A stretch of 64,000 bases of DNA, taken from the NCBI RefSeq assembly GCF_051020985.1, contig NC_135007.1, positions 5,957,501-6,021,500 of the forward strand. The letters are read 5' to 3'. Under the pieces are notes generated by a model. That model had not been told where the DNA came from and did no database searches. It was given only the letters and a program-made list of their open reading frames with translations. Origin of the DNA: Nomia melanderi. Its lineage: Eukaryota > Arthropoda > Insecta > Hymenoptera > Halictidae. Every line of letters begins with the position of its first letter. The stretch's first letter is position 1. The translations under genes and the position numbers were made by a program. Shown piece by piece: positions 47,885 through 59,475 of the stretch.

Positions 47885-48866
47885 GAAATCTCCGTTTGTT
47901 TCAACAAAAGCGTTAACATCTAACGATATTGCAAGCTAATCGAGACTATCAACCATTTGATTTCTTTTGTTTTTCTTTTTTATTTTGTTCGTTCACCATT
48001 CAAAAGGCACTAGCCGATTCATCCCGTTGATTCGCGCAAAGAGAATAGAACGGTCTCTAGGCAGCCGTAAGGCGTGTACGACAAGCTGTATTATCGTTCC
48101 GGCTAACGCTGTCACGGATAAGCCTCGGGAAATATTGACCGACGAAACTGACATACCCTTTGTCAATGGAGGGGCCCGGCTGAACCGCGGGAGGACACGG
48201 TTACACCATTGTTAGCCGAAGAAAGATTATCACGGTGATCCGTTCTTTGTTCGAACCCGGCCAGTTTGCGAAGTCAGCGAAGGAGAGCTTGGACGGCGCG
48301 AGAGTTAGATTCGAGATTGAAAAACAAACGAGCCTCGCCTCTGTTAACACTGGTAGCCAGGCTGAACAACACCCAGGGATACGACCAAGAAGCCAGCCAG
48401 GGAAGAAGGAGACCTTTTAAGCGGTGATTTCACGCAGGCATCGATAACGATTCGCGGGTAATAAAAGAACTCACTAAGTGGAACGCGCGATCAGCAAGAA
48501 TATGCATGCGATAGTAATAAACAGCTCGCGAATGTGCTTGACTTGTAACTTTTAGGAGTGTTTTTGAAGATTTGGACAGTATCACTGAAGGACTACTTTT
48601 AAATAAGGGATATGGGTTTATAAGGAGATCGAAAGTAATATTGATATGATTTAACTGATTAAACTGAATCGACGATGAATTGTTCTATAGATTGTCAAGA
48701 TTAAAAACTTAGTATTTAGTAGTACTTAGTTACATGAAAACGTTGTAGATAAATGATTTGATACGTTCCTAATATCGATATAGTTATATTAGAAATGTTC
48801 CTTTGACTTTTTGGTGAAGCAAAATGGTTCTGTAAAAGTTAAACTTTTTCAGAATTTTTGCACACA
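47885..48866. other. CpG-richer non-coding stretch
   Basis: GC-richer from 48000 to 48480 with short frames (82 and 61 codons) lacking support, then AT-rich. Confidence 0.45.
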
Positions 48867-49150
48867 ATTAACACTGCCGCGTCACCCGAATTCGGGTGAT
48901 ATCACGTTTTACATAAACTTAAACATTCATTTCCTTGAGGACGTATCAAACAAATCGAATTTTGTTGGATATATGAGATATAAGAAAGACGGTAGAGCAG
49001 TCGTTACGAAGAACTTTGACTTTTCAGTTTCCGCTTTATTAAGAAAACTGTTTCGACTGCATGCTAGTTTTGATGAGCTTTTACTTGGCGGTCAAAGTAT
49101 TAAACAGGGAAAATAGAAGAATCCTTCACAATCTGAATAAATGCAACTAT
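48867..49150. mobile_element. TTAA-type MITE, family L (copy 1, right limit uncertain)
   Basis: Starts TTAACACTGCCGCGTCACCC, with the perfect subterminal palindrome CACCCGAATTCGGGTG at 48882-48897. The body (GACGTATCAAACAAATCGAA; TTTTCAGTTTCCGCTT) matches 51040-51160. A 101-codon frame reads through it, probably by chance. Confidence 0.55.
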
Positions 49151-49439
49151 CTTCTCTAGGATTGAAATTTGGTGTGTTTCTTTGGAGCTACTGAAACGTT
49201 CATCCTCAATTTAGTTTAGTTCAAAGACACCTTTCCCATCCTCAATAGAGTTCACTCTTTAGCCTACAGGACCAGAAGATTCTGCCGCATACTCGAAACT
49301 ACCGTTCGTGAGCATGAAGTCCTGTACGCGATAATTAATTTGAGGAATCTATGTCGACGCCGACCACCCCAAAGAAGTCTCCTCCCGTTCTTGTTCCATA
49401 GGAAACACGACACGACTGTATAGATCAGAATTTCAGGAA

Positions 49440-49700
49440 TACCCGAGTAAACTAGCCGCGTTTTGTGCCGTGGTAAGTAATTCTCCTTGGCAAGTTCCAA
49501 TTCCGTCAGTTGAAAAAAAGATCCCGCAAAATCGACGGTAACAGCGCGCGCATAACCTTCGCCGAGACAATTACCCACACGTCCCCATCTACATTCCATT
49601 CCTGGCGAAGTCTTCTGTATGCGAGGCCGGGCAAAAAAGTTCAGGCGTCTTTTCCGAGGCCATTCAAGGCGACTCTCCGTATTGCATTAATCCGCGATAT
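49440..49700. other. CpG-richer block
   Basis: Overlapping frames on both strands (111 and 65 codons), no support. Confidence 0.35.
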
Positions 49701-49787
49701 CGCGTAATTGAGATCTGACACGCTAACGCTCCACGGCGTGCTCTTCTGCGAGTAAAATCCAGAATTCGTCTCGGACCGAATCAATTT

Positions 49788-50364
49788 TTAACACATTCTT
49801 GACCGGCAATTTTACGCAGAAATTATCCCATGTCACCGGTTACTATTTCGTAATTAACACTAAACGTGCCGGCACTTTGTACACACGTATCTCTAAAGTA
49901 ACGAGCCGAATAACTGATTACGAAATAAAGGTAAACAGGTTAGATGATCGATTTTTCGTAATGGAAATAGAAATAGAAGAAAAGACAAACATTGATGAAC
50001 TAATTCATCGAACAATATAAGAACTGAGATAAAGTTAAACGAGCAAAAGAAAATATAGAATTTTCAATAGAATTTTAAAACCGGTCATTTGACCGATCGC
50101 GGTAAGTTTAGTGTTAAATATAAAGGTGAAATAATCTGAATAAACTTCAGTATACTTTGTTTCTACATAATGAATTGATATGAAATTTTGGACGTATCTT
50201 TTATATAACTTCGAATATTTTGCTTTTGCCATATTCTATATTGCCCTGCATTTCAAAAATTGAAATGGCTAATGCAAATGCAAACACGAGTTAACTTGTG
50301 ATCGATCAACAACCTTTGGACACGAAAGTACGAGTTAATTCGTGACCAATCAACGATGTATTAA
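49788..50364. mobile_element. TTAA-type MITE, family F (second copy, interrupted)
   Basis: Left end TTAACACATTCTTGACCGG and right end CCAATCAACGATGTATTAA are decayed versions of the 37654 copy. The text GGCAATTTTACGCAGAA and AAACTTCAGTATACTTT is shared. It contains a family C element at its internal TTAA and some extra sequence near the right end. Confidence 0.8.
49854..50117. mobile_element. TTAA-type MITE, family C (264 bp), nested in family F
   Basis: Left end TTAACACTAAACGTGCCGG; right end CGCGGTAAGTTTAGTGTTAA. GGTCATTTGACC lies just inside the right end, the same palindrome as in the copy at 1490. TTAA is present at both junctions, and the uninterrupted host copy has a single TTAA at the same place. 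Confidence 0.85.
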
Positions 50365-50991
50365 CAGGTTTTTTGGCTGCATATATTTATCATTTTCTAA
50401 TGATGTATCGATGAAATTAATTTTCCTAACAGAGATGACTGGAATGTGACACTTTATTAATTTATTTGATAATATTTGATGTAATATTTGTTTTTTCAGT
50501 ACACATATTCGACATTCTCGAATGAAGTACTTATGAAATTATTGATTGTGTTAAATGAAAATAATACACGAATCAAAGTAGTTTTTATATTTTTATAGGA
50601 ATTATGGTAGTGTGTTTATTGAGATTTCCATTGACTTGTATTTTACTTTATGTATAATCATTTTATTTAAGAATTTCTTTTAAAAAACAACTGTATTTTT
50701 ACAATAATTATAAAAGCGAAAGTTTGGAACAAGTCATTTTGATACATCTGTTTTAATATTAATTATACAGGCTGTTTTCTGAATTATAGTACAACAAAGA
50801 AAGATGCAAATCTAACTGAAGAAATGAGTAGAAAACATACAATAAAATCTTCTTATAGACTTTAATCTCGAGATAATTGCCATCAAAAGTTTGCCCGGCG
50901 TATGTTGGCATTTACAAGAAGTGGAACTTGTAGGTCATGAACAGACATATTAGCAGATGCGTATTAAATAACATTGCCACATAACAAATCA
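50365..50991. other. AT-rich non-coding stretch
   Basis: Nothing supportable in it. Confidence 0.45.
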
Positions 50992-51351
50992 TTAACACTT
51001 TAAATATCACGTGAATAAATTCGGGAGAAAAATGAATTTTTTTTCTCAATGACATATCAAACAAACCAAATATTATAAGATCTATAATAGGCAAGAAGAC
51101 GAAAAACAATCCCTACGAACAATCTTGACTGTTCAGTTTCCGTTTCAAGAAAATCGTTTTAACATTATACATCTGAGCACAGACGATAAATCCTCAAATC
51201 CAAATACCTAATATTGCATAAATTATTGTTAAATTTCCAAATGTTTCTGTTTTTCTTCTTTCATTTGTAATCATTTATAAAATTACTCCAAATCCTGGTA
51301 AAATGAAAATGTAATTTCAGGAATCAACTGATTCAGCAGTGAACACATTAA
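50992..51351. mobile_element. TTAA-type MITE, family L (copy 2, 360 bp)
   Basis: Starts TTAACACTTTAAATATCACG and ends near GCAGTGAACACATTAA. GAATCAACTGATTC, a near-palindrome, lies just inside the right end. The body (GACATATCAAACAAACC; GTTCAGTTTCCGTTTC) matches copy 1 at 48867. Confidence 0.55.
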
Positions 51352-51479
51352 ACATAATTACCTCCGAAGCGAAGCATCATATTCAAAAATATCATTCTAT
51401 ATTTTCTATTCAGTTTTTTATATAGAATAATTCCGTTGCCAGTTGCAGCGTGATTTCAAAAACACCCTGTAGATAATTA

Positions 51480-51900
51480 ACGGTGAAGCGGCTTACTGCC
51501 GCGTCTCGTCCACCGACGGGGTTATATAATATCCGTAAATCGTGCCAAAACAACCGCGATTCTTACGAGCCGGCGAGCGTCACTGACCAGTAAGTGGGCG
51601 AGAGAACAGTCGCAACACGTATACCGAGACTGACGAACGTGTCCGGAGACGAGGCTTTAGTCACGCACTCGACCGGAGCGTATCGGAGTCCGTATGGAAT
51701 CCTAGCCTCTCCTCGCGCAGGAACACCTGGCCGTAAGCGTCACGGTTAATTTGCACTTTCTATGAATTTTAATCAGCCCGCGAGCAGAAGAGGACCTGGA
51801 GACAATAGCACGTACACACTCCAGCCGATTATCGAGCGGACCGTCCGATGCGCGGCTACCATCGGCAATGCATCTCGTTGAATATCGTGCTGATACGTGT
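51480..51900. other. CpG-rich block, promoter-like
   Basis: Contains TTATATAATATC near 51522 (TATA-like) about 60 bases before a donor-like CCA|GTAAGTG near 51590. No downstream exon can be placed, so a first exon is only a possibility. Confidence 0.25.
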
Positions 51901-52070
51901 ACCTACTTACCGGACAAAGAAACATGTTATTCCCTTAGGATATTTGAACGGGTTATAGAAGGAATGCGTATATTAAGAGTTTTTTGGGTCATGGGCTTCG
52001 TGAACGACGGTTTAAATATTAATCGAGATCTTTAGTGCGATTTGTAAATTTGACTATGAATTCAGGATAT

Positions 52071-52126
52071 GTAATTCGTAATTCGTAATTCGTAATTCGT
52101 AATTCGTAATTCATAATTTGTAATTT
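52071..52126 (+). repeat. Heptamer tandem repeat (GTAATTC)n
   Basis: Six perfect GTAATTC units at 52071-52112, then two decayed units (ATAATTT, GTAATTT). Confidence 0.9.
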
Positions 52127-54261
52127 ATTTCATATTTAATTTCCTATTTCCTTCTATTATAATTTTATACATTTATAAATGTTGTATTTTCAGTTAATTC
52201 ACAATTAATAAATTAACTTTCTTATTATTGCCGCATTATTAATTTTTCAAGTTAAAAAAATCAAGCAGTTAGATATTCGTCTTTTTTTTGTATTTTTTGG
52301 GAAAGTTATGTTTTTTTTTAAATAAGATGCCGTTTAGCTTATTTTGAAATTTACAAAATGATGGTTTTGACAGAGAAAAAGGTCAAACAGCGTTTAAATC
52401 TATAGTATCAAATTTTCCCAGAGGGAACAAACATTTCATAGTCATGTCAAAAGGCAGAGATCAAAGGTAATTTATGTAGATTTAAGTTTAGATTTATATA
52501 GATTTAAATATAGAATTTAATTTCTTAGAAGATATATCGATGTAGTTTTACAGAATGCAAATAAAAGTTTTGACGTTAGCTTGAAACATTTATCGAAAGA
52601 GAAACAGAACCACAGAATCTGAAAAAACAACTCATAAAATTCCTGGAAATGTTTAACACTACTGCGTACTTCAGGTTTTTCCGATCCGAACAGGTTTAGT
52701 CGTTCTGGACGTAGCCATGTTTTTATTTTGTTAAGAATACTTTGGGATTTGAAAATAATTATCTACTAATGTACGTGTACATTTAATACTATTTTAAATG
52801 TTCAAATAAACTGCATAAAAATTAAGCATGGCACATGTTAATAACTGTATTGCACAATATTTGAATACTTTAAACGCACTTGTGTCCAAGTAGTAGATTG
52901 TACACATTTTCATCTCGGTGATAATCAAATTCGCTATCTACTGCTAATATAATCGCTTATCTAATACCTTGAGAAACCAAAGCAAATACGTTAATATTCA
53001 CGACGATTAAACATAGTTTGCTGAATCTAAAATCATTTCAAGATAAGAGTGTACGAGGTTATTGAACTTTTCTCGACTACAACGACAAACCTCCAATAAT
53101 AATAACACACATAACACCATTTAAAAAGATACATCAAACAAAGTTCATTTATATCTTCACAATCACCCTTCCAAACACAACAACTTATAAATGAAGACAT
53201 TTAAACGTTCTCTTTCTCCGAAATCAAAACAAACCTATTAATTCCAAAATGTCCAATCACCAGTTCACAAAACAAAATCAACTAACCACAGACAGGACCA
53301 ACGGAAAACAAGCTGGATCGAACTTTGTCAGCCTGGGAGGGAAAAAGGCGAACCGTAAGAAAGTTTCGGCGTAACTCGAAAGCCGTATCAACTACGAGCT
53401 CGGATGAACAGAAGTCCGAAAGAGTTCGCTGGAGCCTCGAGCGGCCGCAATCAGCAGAGCAGATCTAGACGGGTAGCAAAGACTGGAAGCAAAGGAAGAA
53501 CAGCAACATTTTGCTAGGCGCAAACCGTGTAAACACCGATACACCTTTCCCGAGCGGGCATCAAGCTAGCCTGGCGAAAAAGAAAACGGCACGTGCAACG
53601 GTGCATGCTGCAACGGGCGTATATGCGGGCGTGCACGCGTGCATATCAATTCCGCGCGGAGGAGTCGCCAAGATCTCATGTAAATCATCGGGACAAGATG
53701 GCTCCTCCCTATTTGCTTGGCCGCGACTTGCACGCAACGCGGCACACCGTAATGCTCGAAGCATGTTTGAAAAGCGAAAACGCGGCCCGCGGCGAGGAGA
53801 GGAGAGTTACCACGCGCGAATAGTGCGTTTCGTTGTATACGATGCGTGCGCAGCGCGGAGCCGATGCACTTGCAGCGGACGAGCGGCCCGCGCGGTATGC
53901 CTTCTTGTCATGAGTCATGACGAACAACCGCTTGTCGCGGAATCGTAAATAACTAGAGGAGGAGAGCACAAGGAGAGACCGGTTACGACTCTGTTGCCGC
54001 GTCGCCTGGCGAAAATTCAGTTTTCTCTTCGTTTTTGTACCCGTCAAACGGACACTGTTCAGCTGCTACTTGTACAACTATCACGTCCCAAATTGATCCT
54101 AAAGGCTCCCATCAGTGTGGCCAGAGGGGGAAAATTGAGGGGAATACAGTTTACCCTCTCCCTGGCGTTACTAATGGGTCCTGCGGTGGTTGCGGAGGTT
54201 GTTGGAGGATACCTGCTGATGAGGAATGGGGTAAAACGGAGTGGGGAAAGGCAACCATTTG
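52127..54261. other. Non-coding stretch, CpG-rich from 53320
   Basis: AT-rich to about 53300. A TTAACACTACTGCG at 52653 may be another family L end. From 53320 to 54050 it is CpG-rich, with frames open on both strands (145, 112 and 76 codons), so none is called. Confidence 0.4.
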
Positions 54262-54467
54262 GTTACTTTCTGGCTTCACTGAGTTCCATACACGTTGAAA
54301 CTTACGACAATGCAAGCATCGCTACAAGCGATAGATTTGAGTCTTTTAAGCTTTCATGATACATGTTCCACTCAAACAAAAAGTGAGGCTCAAACCCATC
54401 GCTTGTAGCGATGCCTGTATCGTCGCATGTTTCAACGTGAACTGGAACCTTAAAAGCTAAAAGTACA
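54262..54467. mobile_element. Small foldback with about 90-base arms
   Basis: The left arm (to about 54341) contains CACGTTGAAAC and GCATCGCTACAAGCGAT; the right arm (54389-54467) contains the inverse. The 17-base core matches perfectly; outer parts such as GTTACTTT/AAAGTAC match less well. No target duplication identified. Confidence 0.65.
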
Positions 54468-54795
54468 CAAGGGCAAGAAGACTCTTCTACTTAGAATGCC
54501 AGCATCGGTAGCTATAGAATAACAATTTTTAATTGATCAGCTGACCAATTAAAAACACTAGTTTGGTGACCATCTATCCGGAACTCCGAGCAAGGTATGC
54601 TTAAATAGGAAGCACTGATTCTGACTAACCAGTACTAGTGTGTCCTCAGAACCCCCCGATGATGCCAGCTGCAATGTTAGCGGAACGTCGGGAAACAATT
54701 CCTAATGAATACGGCTTACACTTGGAAACTTTGAACATTTCTCATAGTATTTCTGCGCGTGAAAGCCTCAAACAAATCGTATAGAACAACAGTTG

Positions 54796-55158
54796 ATGTT
54801 ATTGACTGAGTCGCGTGACGAAGAAGCAAACGGAACAGAATGCGACGGAGATTTGACGAACATTGACGTCGAACTTCGTTTTACATATTGGCGACTTTTT
54901 ATCTTTACTGAATCCTGGGGACGCGGTGGCTCGGCTACTATGTTTCCTGAAAGGACTGAGGTGGAGCGTGCAATCGATTCCCCTTGCCCCTGTGACTTTT
55001 TAGCTTTGGGATTGACTGAGGACGTGAGAGCTGCACAGTACCTTGACATTGTTTTCCTGTCGTGGTTCACGGGTCGCTTGGAAATTCTTCGAGCTGACGG
55101 AAAGAAAGGAATTCAACCTTGGAAGAGAGATTATTCTGTATCTATAATAAGATTTTGA
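54796..55158 (+). CDS. Unsupported open frame of about 120 codons
   Basis: From ATG at 54796 (MLLTESRDEE) to a stop at 55156-55158. The composition is more protein-like than the frames in CpG-rich blocks: acidic N-terminus, mixed middle, and basic C-terminus (KKGIQPWKRDY). I recognise no domain, and the minus strand is also open over 100 codons. It could be a transposon remnant, an exon, or chance. Confidence 0.15.
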   Translation: MLLTESRDEEANGTECDGDLTNIDVELRFTYWRLFIFTESWGRGGSATMFPERTEVERAIDSPCPCDFLALGLTEDVRAAQYLDIVFLSWFTGRLEILRADGKKGIQPWKRDYSVSIIRF

Positions 55159-57985
55159 TGGTATTATACTTAGGTTTTAAGGAGGAATTATGCGTTAAAT
55201 TTTTGTGCAGTTTTAATATTGCGTGTATTATTGGTATTCGTGTGTTTAATCACGGAAATTAATGATATTAATAAATAAGAAAATTGTTAGGTAAATACAG
55301 TAATGTTTAATGTCGAATTAAAATGATTTATTGCTTCTTGAATGAGCGTTAATCAGTTGGATTGTGATTTGATCAGAATGTGAAAACTTTGTATAGATAC
55401 GTAATTTTTCTTTTTTTTTTATTATCAAAATATTATATTGATTCTCTCAAGGCGACTCATTCTCACGAAATAAATTAGGAGCTAAGGGATTAGACAAGTT
55501 TTAAAAATAATCTATTTGAAACCGAAACCTGGATTTTGTTAGTAACATTTGCATGTACATTCGTCTTTTTTTAGATTCAACTTAAAGTTCAGAGACACCC
55601 TATATCACGCAGAGGTCGTAGAAGGTATCAACAAAATAAATCATTTCAAATGATCGATAAAAATAAGGAAAGAAAAACTTCAACTTATCTTAATGTTAGG
55701 ATAATATGTAAACACCTGCCTGACCTCAGACGTTCGTCAACTATTCAGTGACCATCCTGCTTTACACTGCACGTTCCTGCTGAGTTAGGCTTTAGCAACG
55801 TATTATTGAGTTGGTAAGAAAGTAATGTTGGTTGCGTAGTTGCTTAGATATGTCAATTTACTGCAGCGGTATTGTTTTATTTAAACGATCATGTGATGTA
55901 GACATTTTCTATGACTTCAGAACAATGTTCTATAAGGTTTTTGGTAGGTACTACTTTTAGAAAAAAATTTTCATCTTAACTGAAAATAATAAATACTCTG
56001 AGTTTTTAGGCTTCGACAAATTTATGTTTAATAATTTTGAAACGACTGAAGAAGGTAGTACTATTTCTGACAAAAAGTATTCTATCAAACTAACTTAACA
56101 TTTATTATATGAATCATTTGTAGATTGAGCATAGAAAATATTTTCATTAATAATAAAGAAAAAAGAATAATAATAGTCACCTTCATAGACATTTTTACAT
56201 AAGTAGGTAAAATATTAATGTAAACTTTTCGATCATAATCTTAAACCTTATTTTGCGAATAATATTGCATATTATTAATTAGGAACAAATGAAGGTTACT
56301 AGATCATCTTCTACTGTTAAAAAACTTTTTTCGTCTATAAGTTTTCAGCAACAGTATTATCTAAAACTATTAACAATAATAACTTGTTCAACTGTTATTG
56401 CGAAACAAAGCTTTTAATTATGAGTTATTATTATTGAGAAATTAAAAATTGAGAATATTAGTAATTATATAATAGAATAACATTCTATGAAGGGTTAATG
56501 AGATATCTAAGATAACACAAATGTTCATAAATCTATATTAATTGTACTTTTACTTCAAATGGGGATCAAGTATTTTATAAATACAAAATAGCACCGTGAT
56601 AAAATTAATTTATTGTAAACAGTGACACGTGAGCCACTTCAAACCGTTTATTTCAGCACGAACTTCATAAAAGTTCCTTTTTCCTTTATAGTTTAATAAT
56701 ATAGTACGCTAGAGGTAGGAATGCATATTTCCGTGATGTAAAATCGACAGTCCGTGCGAACCAACACTGTCGCTCTTATCATCTGTCGATATCTAAAAGT
56801 GATTCTAAACACTCTATTATCATATCCAAGCAATGTTAAACATTGTTACATGTTTGAAGGTTTATTCAAGCGGAAGCGTTTGTGAACATATGTTTGTACG
56901 GTATCGTGTTGACAGTGTGATTAATCGAACACCGTGATAAAATTTTTCCCAATGATTCAGAACATTTCACAATTAGCTACCACTACTTTTGGATACATTA
57001 AAAATTACAAAATTAAACAGAACATATAACTACGCAAATAATTATTCCACTTTATAATCATCCACCCACATTTTTAACAGAATATCGATATTACTTTAAA
57101 AAAAATAGTTTATTTATTGGGAATATTTAAATCCATAAGTGTGCTAGATAATTCCATCAGAATTTACTCCAAGGTTAAAATAAATAGAAGATTAAATACT
57201 CAACATATCACTATTTCAAAATAATTATCCCAATTTACGACTCTCTATCCTCTCAAGAAATTATAATTATCATTTTTAACTAACCCTGGTATTACAAAAA
57301 GAAATTTTGTTAAAACAGAAAAAAATCGTTACTACTGTACATATTCCTACCTTTCCAGTAGTACTTCGAATGTAGGTGTGAGTCCACAACTGGAGCAGAG
57401 TTACAAGAACACTTTTCTCGTCGAACAATCGTGAAACGGCGAACCGATCGAGGCCAATTCGTAATCAGGCTCCTGAATTATCGAGACCTCGAATTACCAT
57501 GTTTTCGGCTTGAGGCTGTGGGTTACGTCCCGCTGTTAAAAGAACCACATTGAGTTTTAATTAAGCGCCGATTTCGTTCCTTTCAGCTTTCGATCGGTCC
57601 CCCGCGACGTTAAATAACTAACGATCCTGCGAATAACCCGGCAGATGATCAAAACTGGAGCCAGCCATGCCTAAACCTTGCACAGACTCCTCGAGACACC
57701 CCTTTCTCGCGTAGCGAAGTCAAATCGACCGAACATGCTCATTGGACCCTGTAATCGAGACACGAATCTTCCTGTCCCCGCAGGTTAAACGCCCGTCGCA
57801 AACGCCGGCAGACCGTTGCCCAGAATTTTTAGACCATCGCCCTCTGACCGGTCATCTAGCTAACCGTAGTTAATTCGATTGCCTTCGATCCCGCCGCCAA
57901 ATTCTACAGCAGCCCGAACGAACGGCGAGCGGTGCTCGATACGTTTTCATTCTCACGCGACGAGACTCTTTGACACTATCCGATC
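55159..57985. other. Non-coding stretch
   Basis: Very AT-rich to 57390, then CpG-rich to 57980. Neither strand holds a frame of note, and no repeat member was recognised. Confidence 0.45.
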
Positions 57986-58082
57986 TTAACCCTTCGAGTG
58001 TTGAATACTTCCAGCCAAAACGTACCGTGTGAACGGAATACTTTTTTTGCGCAGTTTGCTGTCTGAAGATCGATAAACTATG
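57986..58082. mobile_element. TTAA-type MITE fragment, family H (left part)
   Basis: Starts TTAACCCTTCGAGTGTTGAA, then CCAGCCAAAACGTACCGTGT, matching 62047-62100 (CACTTCGAGTGCTGAA; CCAGCTGAAACGTTCCGTAT). It stops at the TTAA of a family D end. Confidence 0.55.
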
Positions 58083-58100
58083 TTAACACTAAAACTACCA
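58083..58100. mobile_element. TTAA-type MITE end, family D
   Basis: TTAACACTAAAACTACCA matches the family D terminal repeat. The other end was not found, so only the terminus is listed. Confidence 0.5.
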
Positions 58101-58746
58101 CCATTGATTTATTCACTACTGAGAACAACTGTTTCAATATTAAAATAATTAATTTTTTGTATGTGTTTTCGTGAATTTATGGTTTATAAACATTGTACGG
58201 TATAACAAATTTGATAATGAAATTTGAAGGGTTGACAAAATTATAAGGGAGCCAAGTTATCGATTAAAACTTTGAGAAAATCTTTCTGAAGAGTAAACTT
58301 TGAATAAAATCGATACTTCTACATGAAAAATACACTAACACACTCTAGATGGAAAGGTATTCTGAAAAGTGACATTAAAAGAGATGCTATAAATTCATAT
58401 TGATAAATCTAAACCATACATTACGAAATGCAGAATATTCTAGTTCCTATGCATTTATCATTTCCAACTCCAGAATTACAAACACGGAAGCAGTAATTAA
58501 CCTTTTTAATGTTTTTCCCCTCGGCTATATAAAGCAAGTCTTACTCACTGCATCACTTCCTTGATTTATCCACTAAAATCAGTTACGTTCCCACAAATAA
58601 CTATAATTTGACGAAACTGTTCTTACTTACTACCTACCGTAATCTATCATTCACTTCCTTGAAATTTATATTCCTTAGCGTTAGAACAAAAATTGAAATA
58701 AGATATCAAAAACGTTGAAAGTAACACTCACATTGGTCGTTTATTG

Positions 58747-58990
58747 TTAACACGTTGGCTGTCACAAGAATTTTTGAGCATTTTGTACAATATTATTTAT
58801 TCTTTCATAATAAAAGCAGATGGTATTAGAATCAATTATTAACGATTTGATGCCACAGTTCTTAAATTATACTATTATTTAATTACTTATGTTACTAAAT
58901 ATCTTGAGTCAACGTCTGTTTTCATCTTGTAATAACATTCAAATAATTTGGAAACTGTCATCGGTGACCACCATGGCAGCCAACGCATTA
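58747..58990. mobile_element. TTAA-type MITE, family A (copy 2, about 244 bp)
   Basis: Starts TTAACACGTTGGCTGTCAC and ends GGCAGCCAACGCATTA, with GTCATCGGTGACC just inside. The final TTAA has become TTAT, which is also the mutated start of the next family B element. Confidence 0.75.
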
Positions 58991-59475
58991 TCCCTTTCCT
59001 TATAATGTCGTACCAAACTCATAGTGAAGATTTCAAACAAAATTTGACAAACATAAATATCACTCAATTCTTTTAAGTTCAAATTACACGTTACCTTCGT
59101 TGTATAAATTATTATACTCTGAACTCTACAGCAGGGGTAAATGTAGAATAAACCTAAAATTCTTCTCCCCATTCTCATAAATTATTAATGGTCACAAACA
59201 CTAACAGTACCGCGAACCAGTCAAATTTTTAAAATTTCATTAAAATCTCTCCAATCAAACTTCATCAACTTCTATATTGCCCGATTAATCAATTTTTTAA
59301 TGTTTATCTTTCCTTTTATTTCTATTTCAACTAAGAAAAATTTATCTAACTTGTTTACCTTTCTTTTGTAGTCAGTTATTTAACTGGTTAAGATAGAAAT
59401 ATGTACAAAGTACCGGTACGGTTAGTGTCAAGTATCGATCATAGTTGAGAAATAAGTCATAGCGCAATGGGTTAA
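58988..59475. mobile_element. TTAA-type MITE, family B (copy 5) with nested insertion
   Basis: Starts TTATCCCTTTCCTTATAATG then TCGTACCAAACTCATAG; ends TAGCGCAATGGGTTAA, preceded by GATCATAGTTGAGAAATAA. A family C element is inserted within. Confidence 0.7.
59196..59431. mobile_element. TTAA-type MITE, family C, nested in family B
   Basis: Left end (CAAA)CACTAACAGTACCG; right end CGGTACGGTTAGTGTCAA. The interior matches 11531-11788 (TCTTTCCTTTTATTTCTAT; CAACTAAGAAAAATTTATC). The flanking TTAA copies are mutated, so it is old. Confidence 0.65.

Larger units (their letters stand above)
42496..51890 (+). repeat. Recurring motif near AACACTTGTTGAAC, five copies
   Basis: Copies: 42496-42509 AACACTTGTTGAGC; 45210-45223 AATACTTGTTGAAC; 46162-46175 AACACTTGTTGAAC; 47207-47220 AACACTTGTTGAAC; and a weaker one at 51873-51882 (CTCGTTGAAT). 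Copies 45210 and 51873 share flanks (TACC-TCG-GCA before, ATCGTGC after). Copies 45210 and 47207 are both followed by AATTTCACGGAT. Confidence 0.5.

Noticed and set aside
48811..49116. 101-codon plus-strand open frame of normal composition
   Set aside because: It starts before and reads through the family L element, and the related copy at 50992 does not keep it open.
53511..53948. 145-codon plus-strand open frame
   Set aside because: Ala/Arg-rich in a CpG-dense block, with open frames on the other strand (112 codons); no domain.
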